NCBI GenBank assembly: GCA_018700055.1
Contig: JABISL010000045.1
Span: 1 to 64,000, forward strand
Direction of reading: 5' to 3'
Length of the DNA stretch: 64,000 nt
Source of the DNA: a bacterium
GTDB taxonomy: Bacteria; Margulisbacteria; Marinamargulisbacteria; UBA817; JABISL01
Shown: one piece after another, positions 44,603 through 51,884 of the stretch
Layout of the letters: each line of letters begins with the position of its first letter
Position numbering within the stretch: position 1 is the first letter of the stretch
The notes under the pieces: generated by a model
Database searches by the model: none
Told to the model about the DNA's origin: nothing
Seen by the model: the letters and a program-made list of their open reading frames with translations, nothing else
Program-made: the position numbers and the translations under genes

Positions 44603-44890
44603 TTATAACTTAATTGATCTATAAGTGTGAAAATGAACAAGTAGTAACCAAAAAATAAACAACACGAGAAACACTTCTGCAGCCACCAGCAAATAATACT
44701 TTAGTGCCCCTGTTCCTTTTTGCTGATAGGCCTTGTGACGTTTAATCCAGCGGTAGTTGGCATAAGCCGCAACACTTGATAACGAAAACACCCCAATATA
44801 CGTAGCTAACACTGGATTCTTGAATAACGGCCATATAAGGCTAAATACCAATCCAAAAAACGCCACAAAAATCTTAGTGAAAATAACCAT
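44603..44890 (-). CDS. Small membrane protein, unrecognised
   Basis: A 95-residue protein with three probable transmembrane helices (IFVAFFGLVFSLIWPL, VLATYIGVFSLSSVAAYANY, YYLLVAAEVFLVLFIFWLLL) separated by a basic loop RWIKRHKAYQQKG. It ends one base before the comEC start codon, so it is probably co-transcribed with comEC. No family is recognised; a helper role in DNA uptake would be guesswork. No clear ribosome site. Confidence 0.55.
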   Translation of the reverse strand: MVIFTKIFVAFFGLVFSLIWPLFKNPVLATYIGVFSLSSVAAYANYRWIKRHKAYQQKGTGALKYYLLVAAEVFLVLFIFWLLLVHFHTYRSIKL

Positions 44891-44947
44891 TTATAAAACT
44901 CAGTTTAAGCCCAACCGATAGTGATAGCAAGCAATCTAATGTTTCTC

Positions 44948-47311
44948 TCAACGTACATCAAACAATACATGCTGTTCATGTTCAATCTGATTAGCAGCAG
45001 CCATCAATTCTTCACAGCAGTCTTCTATTACGGGAATCAACGCTTTAAAAATAGAATACCCCGCCTTAGCAACCTTATCAGAGTCAAGCGATTCGATATC
45101 CGCTAAATCCTGTTTAAACGATCCCCCACGCAATCTCAATGCCAACACCAATGATAATATATTTTTCAACGCTTTAGGGTGCTGTAATGCTAAGTCTACA
45201 AAAACAGCTTCCTTAAGAGTCTCATGACTATCAGGCGCAAATTGATGAGAAAACGCCGCTTCTTGGTCCGTTAGATAGTCACATAACAAATTCTGTAGCG
45301 ATTGCCCTATTTCACGTAATATTGAAGCCGTTTTGAAGCAACCAGACACACTTTGATCCACGACCCCTTTGGCATCCTTATGCATTGCCAATTCAAGCGC
45401 GTATCGTTCAGGAAACTTTGTCATTGCAGTTTCACCATACTCCTTGATTTTTAGAAGGGCATCAAAAAGCCTTAGAAACGAATATTTAAGCGAAATTTTC
45501 CAGTGTTCTTGATACATCGACTTCGACTCTTTCTGCTCAACTGCTGAAACAGCAGCCTCAACCGCCATCGTCATCGCATTTGAACGCCTTTCTATATAAT
45601 TCCCTGAAAAAGAAGCGTTCAGCTTGGCCTTCTTAGGGCTACTATCAGGCGCCCCATCACGAATCAGCCCAAAACTACCCTTCCCTGCCATTCGACCCAA
45701 ATAATTAGAAACCGCCAACGCGATAGATGTAAATCCAGAATTCATAAATTCATCAAATAACTGAGTCAACGAGTCCTTGTTTCCAAAAAGCCCCGTAGTT
45801 GCACCCTCTGGAACCACCGTCGAGTAGAACAACCGTTCTTGCTCACAGACCGCCAAGCGATCTTGATCTGGCTCCGATAAGGTGTCCCCTTTTCGTTCCG
45901 CCTCTACCTTGCACGCTATCAACTCATCATAGTCCGTCTTAAACGCTCGGATCTGATTTAGAGTCATGATCGTAAATGAATCATTAACCTCATATTCAAT
46001 ACCAAAGCCAGCCATCATTTGCTGAAGCTCTTTTAAGGCATCAACAACAAACTTAGCCTTCGCATCATCATACCCATTTTCCCCAAAGTATCGTTTAAAC
46101 GCATCCGTATCTATAACAACCTTAAAGTCTGCATCTGATCTAGGACAACACCCCGCATCAGTGGTTGGATCTAACAATCGATTAAATCCGAATACATAAA
46201 ACGTCTCTTTAAATTTTTCCAGATTCGACTCTTTAGAAATATCAACACCCATCTTCTTCGCAACAGTACCAATCATCTCAAGCTGCATCATCTTTACAAC
46301 CTCAGCACGAATTACCTTTGTCATAAACTGTCGCAAAGGCTCAATATTTTCCATATCTGCAGAAAACCCTGCCTCTTTTAAAGTTCTCGAGAGGCCACTA
46401 TTCGTTTTTAATAGTTCGGTAAGCCAACCCTTTAGCCATTCTTTATCAACCACCTTTGTACTCAATGCTTTTAACGCAGCCTTTACTTCGTTTGCTTTAT
46501 CCGACCCAACGTTTAAAAGGTGCTTGCCAATTTGGCCCCGATAATAGTCCAAAGGACCCAACCTTTCCTTAAGAACGCTACTGGATTCATTAAACAAACT
46601 AGCCTTCTTTAATGGGTCTAATCCAGCCACCTCAAGACCAACATTCTTTAATCCATCCATTACCCCAACCGATCGAAAAAACACATTAAGCTTAGCCCTA
46701 GACGCTTCTTGCTGAACCTTTGTTTCCTCTTGATATTTAGCACTAATTAAGTCTATCGCCCTTCTCTGAGAAGGTGACCAGTTAATACTTCTTTCACTTA
46801 CATCATCACTACTATTCGTTGAGCCCTCCCCGCCTGTTGGCTTCCGCTGCACCGAAACCGGTGATGCTGTAGAAGATACTAATGATTGCTCTCTAGGAGT
46901 TCCAATTTGGATTCCCGGAATAAGCCCAGAATATGAATTCTGTCTTTCTAAATATGAGATGTCGGATGCCCCCCCCTTATTTGGGGGTAATTTAAGCGGC
47001 GAAAGTTGCACACCTTCATAAAGACCCGGAGGGCTTGTAGGGGACCCTTCTTTAGGAATTATCAATGGGGCTAATTTAATTTGATTCCCTACAGACACAT
47101 TATCAGAACCATTTACTAAGGCGTCTTGCTCAGATGCTTTTGCTAAAGACTCCCCTAAACTGCCCCCTCTTGGCCGGCGCCGAACAGTATCATTGTTAAA
47201 TACAGGAGGCGTTTTTACCCCCGATTCATCAACATCAATATCATCCAAAGATCGTTTTCGTGTCAGATCAATTGACGGTCTTCGCTGTTGATTAACAGTT
47301 GTACTCTCGAT
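44948..47311 (-). CDS. Large hypothetical protein with nucleotidyltransferase-like motif; possible ATC start
   Basis: From the in-frame TTG (47248) it has 766 residues. The first 160 are a disordered, Pro/Ser-rich, basic segment; the rest is predominantly helical. Near residues 350-425 it reads VFGFNRLLDPTTDAGCCPRS, then DADFKVVIDTD, later FGIEYEVNDSF: the spacing R370-S-D372-x-D374 plus a later Asp423 resembles DUF294/GlnD-type nucleotidyltransferases. No signal peptide. The frame stays open upstream to a strong AAAGGGGA ribosome site (47318-47325) but offers only ATT/ATC codons at normal spacing. ATC 47311 would add the N-terminus ESTTVNQQRRPSIDLTRKRS. It is effector-like in composition, similar to the protein at 63468. 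Confidence 0.6.
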   Translation of the reverse strand: MESTTVNQQRRPSIDLTRKRSLDDIDVDESGVKTPPVFNNDTVRRRPRGGSLGESLAKASEQDALVNGSDNVSVGNQIKLAPLIIPKEGSPTSPPGLYEGVQLSPLKLPPNKGGASDISYLERQNSYSGLIPGIQIGTPREQSLVSSTASPVSVQRKPTGGEGSTNSSDDVSERSINWSPSQRRAIDLISAKYQEETKVQQEASRAKLNVFFRSVGVMDGLKNVGLEVAGLDPLKKASLFNESSSVLKERLGPLDYYRGQIGKHLLNVGSDKANEVKAALKALSTKVVDKEWLKGWLTELLKTNSGLSRTLKEAGFSADMENIEPLRQFMTKVIRAEVVKMMQLEMIGTVAKKMGVDISKESNLEKFKETFYVFGFNRLLDPTTDAGCCPRSDADFKVVIDTDAFKRYFGENGYDDAKAKFVVDALKELQQMMAGFGIEYEVNDSFTIMTLNQIRAFKTDYDELIACKVEAERKGDTLSEPDQDRLAVCEQERLFYSTVVPEGATTGLFGNKDSLTQLFDEFMNSGFTSIALAVSNYLGRMAGKGSFGLIRDGAPDSSPKKAKLNASFSGNYIERRSNAMTMAVEAAVSAVEQKESKSMYQEHWKISLKYSFLRLFDALLKIKEYGETAMTKFPERYALELAMHKDAKGVVDQSVSGCFKTASILREIGQSLQNLLCDYLTDQEAAFSHQFAPDSHETLKEAVFVDLALQHPKALKNILSLVLALRLRGGSFKQDLADIESLDSDKVAKAGYSIFKALIPVIEDCCEELMAAANQIEHEQHVLFDVR

Positions 47312-47514
47312 AATAATTCCCCTTTAGTCCATAGTCCCCATTCGTTATACTTGTTCCCCAACAAGCTACTTCTAGTGTAAAGATCTCTGAGCCAATTCTC
47401 AATGATATTTTATATTTGGAGTACCAAAATAAATTCTCACTCTCTCAGCTCAGGGCTGTCCTACAGAATTAACCTGAAGTGACGGATGATTTACTCAGGC
47501 TAAACGAATAATGA

Positions 47515-47594
47515 GCGCCTACGGCTGAAGGGATATGGAATTTACTTCCAGGTCCCGCGATTCATGTCGGACCTTAAAGGCGGATCTGAATCAT
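47515..47594 (+). repeat. Two-hairpin intergenic element, copy E
   Basis: Starts GCGCCTACGGCTGAAGGG. Hairpin 1: GGGA-TA-TGGAA / TTCCA-GG-TCCC (47530-47556). Hairpin 2 (47559-47592): GATTCA-TG outer stem with TGAATC, inner partly paired around ACCTTAAAGG. The hairpin-2 end lies 12 bp from the CCA of tRNA-Gly. The rest of the 47318-47606 gap holds no gene that I can support. Confidence 0.7.
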
Positions 47595-47606
47595 ATAAAA
47601 TTGAAG

Positions 47607-47682
47607 TGGAGCGGGAGATGGGCCTCGAACCCACGACATTCAGCTTGGAAGGCTGATGCTCTACCAATTGAGCTACTCCCGC
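47607..47682 (-). tRNA. tRNA-Gly(TCC), CCA encoded
   Basis: Complete cloverleaf on the minus strand. The acceptor is GCGGGAG with CTCCCGC, the D arm is GCTCAATTGGTAGAGC, and the anticodon arm is TCAGC-CTTCCAA-GCTGA with anticodon TCC. The T arm is GTGGG-TTCGAGG-CCCAT, and discriminator T and CCA are encoded. A TACAAT box with CTCTAC lies just upstream, matching that of tRNA-Arg. Confidence 0.93.
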
Positions 47683-47746
47683 ATCACGTAGAGATTGTAA
47701 CATTTCAGTATCCTCAAGCCAAGACGAATACTCAAATATATTTACG

Positions 47747-48471
47747 TCAGTGTCTAGCTCTTGAGGCAACCGAAAACTGTAGTGCTTGCCCGGAAAAGCC
47801 TGTAGCAAGGTCCATCGGGGTTTGATTCTTTTTATTACGCAGGCTCCCATCCGCCCCTTTTTCTAAGAGATAGATCACCATATCTGTGTCATCTCTCTTC
47901 GCCGCCAAATGAAGGGCGCTCATCCCGCTGAGATCCATAACATTCACTCTCAAGAGATCCCCATTTTTCATCTTCCAAGGTCTTCATCTGTTCAAGCGTC
48001 CCGCTGTTAGCTACATCTAAAATAGAAAGAGCCCTATCGTTATCTGCTAAAGCAATTGTCGTAGAATCCGCAGGTCCTTGAGTATTAAACACTTCAGATA
48101 CTAAGGGAAGAACAACTGGGCTAGAAGGTACGGCATCCACGTCTTCAAGTACTAAATCAGGTTCAACACCTCGACTTCCATGAAATCTACGTGTACTTGA
48201 AAAGTTAAGATCAAAAGGCTCAGAATCTACGGGCCCTAACTTAAAACGTCGATAAAACTCTTCTTTCAGAGTCTCAGGTGCTACATCATTAACAGACACT
48301 GGCAAAATAGGGTCGGTACACTGAGCAGCCAGGAACATTACTCCCAGAATCTAATTGAGCGGGCGCTTCCATACGCCCGGGCGCTCCTTGAACAATCGCC
48401 GCCGGATCATGTATCTTATTCAAACTATTTCCAAACATACTTGAACAAAAAGACGTACAATTCCAACTCAT
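47747..48471 (-). pseudogene. Ankyrin-repeat protein broken into three frames
   Basis: Reading left from ATG 48471, three overlapping frames carry one protein-like story. Frame 1 (to 48289): MSWNCTSFCSSMFGNSLNK and a Pro/Ala-rich part. Frame 2 (48338-47889): LAAQCTDPILPVSVNDVAPE to ILDVANSGTLEQMKTLEDEK. Frame 3 (47971-47747): GDLLRVNVMDLSGMSALHLA, LLEKGADGSLRNKKNQTPMD and the end. Frames 2 and 3 join in the middle of an ankyrin repeat at a GAAAAATGGGG run (47966-47976), so at least one +1 shift is certain; the first junction (near 48340) is less clear. It lies just downstream of cysN. Gene decay or sequence errors are both possible. Confidence 0.65.
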
Positions 48472-48547
48472 AATATTTTCTCCATAAGGTAAAATTTAAT
48501 AAAATTTATCCCTCTATAGTATTAACGAGTTAGAATAACTGTGAATT

Positions 48548-49981
48548 TCAAGAAATATTGGATTCAATTTCCCGTAGCTGTTCAATCGAACACTGACCAA
48601 GCTTCTCAATCACATCAGGCAAAATCTTCTTTACCTCAATTGTCTGATTATTCATTGCATCATTGATGATTGTGAATACACGCTCAGAATCAGAAAGATC
48701 TAAACGGCCTTGATCAACCGCTTCAGACACAATCCCACCACCAGCAATCTCATAATCATCGACAATCACAAATCGTCCCGTAGACTCGATTTCATGACTC
48801 AAGTCAAAGGCAATAGGCTTTTGAGACTGAAGAATAACTTCCGCAACATCATGACGCCCGACTTCTTCTTTAACTTCTGTAGTCAGATTAGAGGCATCCA
48901 TAACAGACACAATATCGGTTAGATAAACGGTTGCTCGAGTAGCACCAAGCTTAAGCTTATAGGCTTTCCCTTTTACCATAGGACTACGTCCCATCCAGAA
49001 TAACCGAACTCTAATAGAGTCTCCAACATTCGCAGGAGCCTCACCAACCTTACACATTAGCTCTCCTGGTCTTAAATAAATCTGAGTAGATAACGTAACG
49101 CCCGTAGCCATTCCAGCAGAAGCCACAGTCTGTTTTTCAACATTAAACCCTTCAATACTAGCCACAGTAGACTGTTTCATTGAGGGGTAAAAAATAACGT
49201 CATCCCCAACCGACACAGATCCAGTTTCGATCATTCCAGATACAATCCGACGATCATCATCCTTTGACGTAAACTTATAAATATCCTGAACTGGCATTCT
49301 TAATGTCTTATCTTCTTTTTTACTTTCCTTCTCGAATGCATCCACACTCTCTAGTACAGAGTTGCCGGAATACCAAGGCATATTGTCAGACGGGCCAACC
49401 ATCACATCACCCTCACGAGCCGCAATCGGCACATATGCAAGGGGCTCTACTCCGATTTCCTTAAGGAAATCCGAATACTCATCTCTAACCGCTTCAAATC
49501 GATCTTGCTTATAGTCTACAAGGTCCATTTTATTGATCAGTACAACAACTTGTTTGATACCTAGCATCGATAACATATACCCATGCCGACGAGAGTTCTC
49601 TTGAACACCTTCATTCGCATCAATCACAAGTAATGCCGCCTCAGCACGGGCCGCACCCGTAATCATATTCTTAAGAAACTCAATATGACCTGGCGCATCC
49701 AAGATGATATAGCGACGCTTTTTGGATTTAAAAAACACGCGTGCAGTATCGATCGTAATCCCTTGGGCTTGCTCATCTTTAAGTGCGTCCAAAAGAAAAG
49801 CATACTCAAACGGCTTAGAATTGATTTCACAAACCTGTTTAACCTGTTCCAGCTTACCTTCAGGTAATGAGTCAGTATCGGCCAACAAACGACCAATCAC
49901 AGTACTCTTCCCATGATCCACATGCCCCACTATTACAATATTCATCCCTATCTCGAGTTGCTCTTGATTTGTATTCGTCAT
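48548..49981 (-). CDS. cysN: Sulfate adenylyltransferase subunit 1 (GTPase)
   Basis: A 477-residue EF-Tu-like GTPase that drives CysD to form adenosine 5'-phosphosulfate (APS). G motifs: [14 protein letters not shown] (G1), [14 protein letters not shown] (G3) and [10 protein letters not shown] (G4), followed by the beta-barrel domains. There is no fused APS kinase, consistent with direct APS reduction by the CysH here. It overlaps cysD by one base and is the last gene of the sulfur operon; the following gene is the broken ankyrin gene. Confidence 0.93.
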   Translation of the reverse strand: MTNTNQEQLEIGMNIVIVGHVDHGKSTVIGRLLADTDSLPEGKLEQVKQVCEINSKPFEYAFLLDALKDEQAQGITIDTARVFFKSKKRRYIILDAPGHIEFLKNMITGAARAEAALLVIDANEGVQENSRRHGYMLSMLGIKQVVVLINKMDLVDYKQDRFEAVRDEYSDFLKEIGVEPLAYVPIAAREGDVMVGPSDNMPWYSGNSVLESVDAFEKESKKEDKTLRMPVQDIYKFTSKDDDRRIVSGMIETGSVSVGDDVIFYPSMKQSTVASIEGFNVEKQTVASAGMATGVTLSTQIYLRPGELMCKVGEAPANVGDSIRVRLFWMGRSPMVKGKAYKLKLGATRATVYLTDIVSVMDASNLTTEVKEEVGRHDVAEVILQSQKPIAFDLSHEIESTGRFVIVDDYEIAGGGIVSEAVDQGRLDLSDSERVFTIINDAMNNQTIEVKKILPDVIEKLGQCSIEQLREIESNIS

Positions 49982-50871
49982 TACATGTATCCCTCTCTAC
50001 GTAGCGTTTCTAGTCCGCCACCATCTTCTTTATCTTGGGCACGCCCACTTCGCTCAGCAATTTTCGAAAACTTACCTGATTTGAGTTCTTCTACGATCTG
50101 ATCAACATTAGTCGACGTCGACTCAACAGGCGTTGTACATGGATAACAACCCAAAGAACGATAGCGTTTACCTTCACCTTGATCAAAGTAAAGATTGGTA
50201 ATTGGAATTTCTTCTCGCTGGATATATTCCCAAATATTAAGTTCCGTCCAATCCAATAACGGATGTATACGAACATGTGTCCCAGGTTTAAAATCTGTTT
50301 TAAATTGATTCCATAATTCAGGAGGCTGGTCACCAATATCCCAATCACTCTGCTTATCACGAGGCGAAAAATAACGCTCTTTGGAACGACTTCCCTCTTC
50401 ATCAGCTCTTGCCCCAACAATAACACCGGTAAAAGGATCATTCGATGAATCTACTTCATACTCACCTGTTTTAAGGTTAAGCCGTTTCCGCTCCCAGTTT
50501 CCAGACAAGGTATTGATCAAAGCACCCGCTTTGAGAGACTTACAACACGCGATACGATCTATCGCGCCATCAGGGAACGTTTGCTTGCTTTGAAGCGCAT
50601 TGACGTTCTGACCAACAAGCATTGTTAGGTTCCATTTCTTGGCGAACTTATCCCGATACTCAATCATCTCTGGAATCTTGTAGGACGTATCAATGTGAAC
50701 AAGTGGAAACGGAACGTGCCCAAAAAAGGCCTTCCGTGCTAACCACAACAACACTGTACTGTCTTTTCCAATCGACCAAAGCATACACATATCCTTAAAC
50801 TCACGATATGCCTCACGTAAGATATATACCGATTGGGCTTCTAATTTATCTAGATGATCGAGTTCACTCAT
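49981..50871 (-). CDS. cysD: Sulfate adenylyltransferase subunit 2
   Basis: A 296-residue PP-loop ATP pyrophosphatase that adenylates sulfate. Signatures: [20 protein letters not shown] (PP-loop SxGKDS), [40 protein letters not shown], and [15 protein letters not shown]. It is complete and has its normal partner cysN. It overlaps cysH by 4 bp (ATGA), in the operon order cysH-cysD-cysN. Confidence 0.95.
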   Translation of the reverse strand: MSELDHLDKLEAQSVYILREAYREFKDMCMLWSIGKDSTVLLWLARKAFFGHVPFPLVHIDTSYKIPEMIEYRDKFAKKWNLTMLVGQNVNALQSKQTFPDGAIDRIACCKSLKAGALINTLSGNWERKRLNLKTGEYEVDSSNDPFTGVIVGARADEEGSRSKERYFSPRDKQSDWDIGDQPPELWNQFKTDFKPGTHVRIHPLLDWTELNIWEYIQREEIPITNLYFDQGEGKRYRSLGCYPCTTPVESTSTNVDQIVEELKSGKFSKIAERSGRAQDKEDGGGLETLRREGYM

Positions 50872-51620
50872 TCAAAAGTCTCCTTGTTTGCAGGTTTTCG
50901 TACCATTTTTCCATCAACAACGTGTAAGCCACATTCTTTGTTAGCAGGATCTTCCCACCACCAACGGCCTGCACGCACATCTTCTCCAGGCTCTATCGAC
51001 CGCGTACATGGGGCACAACCAATACTTGGATACCCTTGATCATGCAACACGTTATAAGGCACTTCATTATCACGAATATAACCCCAAACATCATCCTCAG
51101 ACCAGGCGGCCAAAGGGTTTATCTTGATCATATTATGAGCGTCATCCCACTCTACGATAGGCAATACTGCACGGGTTACAGCTTGGGACCGACGTAGACC
51201 TGTTACCCATGCATCAGCAGTAGACAACACGCGATTAAGCGGCTCTACCTTACGTATTCCACAACATTCTTTGCGATTCTCTATCGAGTCATAAAAGGCA
51301 TTAATACCCTTATCCGCAACCATCGCCTCTACCGCAGTAGCATTTGGAAACATGACTTCATAACGAATCCCATACTTACGACGCGTACTCTCAAGCACAT
51401 CATATGTCTCTTGATGAAGCCGCCCCGTATCCAATACAAAGATACGTATATCCGACCTTAACTGAACCGCCATATGCGTAATCGCTTGATCTTCGGCACC
51501 AAGACTCGACGCCACCACAAGCTTATCCCCTAATTTATCCAGGAAGTAGCCTAGTATTTCCTGAGGGGAAGCGTCATTAAATCGTGAAGCTAATTGCTCT
51601 ATATCTTTTTTTTCAATCAT
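50868..51620 (-). CDS. cysH: APS reductase (CysH family, iron-sulfur type)
   Basis: A 250-residue reductase giving sulfite from APS. The four cysteines of the [4Fe-4S] cluster, which mark the APS-using type, are present as [11 protein letters not shown] and [10 protein letters not shown] (CC...CxxC). The redox Cys is in the C-terminal [10 protein letters not shown]. The PP-loop analogue is [20 protein letters not shown] reductases lack the cluster cysteines, and the absence of an APS kinase in the operon agrees. It overlaps cysD by 4 bp and follows the DUF2061 gene by 10 bp. Confidence 0.92.
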   Translation of the reverse strand: MIEKKDIEQLASRFNDASPQEILGYFLDKLGDKLVVASSLGAEDQAITHMAVQLRSDIRIFVLDTGRLHQETYDVLESTRRKYGIRYEVMFPNATAVEAMVADKGINAFYDSIENRKECCGIRKVEPLNRVLSTADAWVTGLRRSQAVTRAVLPIVEWDDAHNMIKINPLAAWSEDDVWGYIRDNEVPYNVLHDQGYPSIGCAPCTRSIEPGEDVRAGRWWWEDPANKECGLHVVDGKMVRKPANKETFE

Positions 51621-51629
51621 ATCTAAATC

Positions 51630-51872
51630 CTAAATCTGATAATCAATCGGCTCTTGCTTGAGTCCGAACTTAATCACGGTCCACAGTCGCTCATGGAAAT
51701 ACTGCAACACCATCTTCGCTACCATTTCAACACCACCAATCTTCAAGGCAAGGTCAAAACTCCCTGTAATTCCGTAGGAAATCAGAACAGTGGTAAGCGT
51801 AGCTGTAGTCCGCCAAGAAATAACCTTGGCGAAACTACGGCGATGCGTTTCAGCTAATACGACATTTGGCAC
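51630..51872 (-). CDS. DUF2061 membrane protein
   Basis: An 80-residue protein with two membrane helices: SWRTTATLTTVLISYGITG and GGVEMVAKMVLQYFHERLW. The pattern K-x-x-SWR-x2-AT...HERLW is diagnostic of DUF2061, a small family often found inside assimilatory sulfur operons. Its role is not established; sulfate or sulfite passage has been suggested for such neighbours but cannot be shown here. It lies 12 bp after the sulfite reductase gene. Confidence 0.82.
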   Translation of the reverse strand: MPNVVLAETHRRSFAKVISWRTTATLTTVLISYGITGSFDLALKIGGVEMVAKMVLQYFHERLWTVIKFGLKQEPIDYQI

Positions 51873-51884
51873 AGAACAAACTCC

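Noticed and set aside
17981-47594. Two-hairpin elements as integron attC sites
   Set aside because: They lack the paired RYYYAAC/GTTRRRY core sites, there is no integrase gene, and the neighbouring genes are not cassette-like.
47535-47850. Frames on both strands over tRNA-Gly (for example VAQLVEHQPSKLNVVGSRP)
   Set aside because: False translations of the tRNA and adjacent repeat; no ribosome site.
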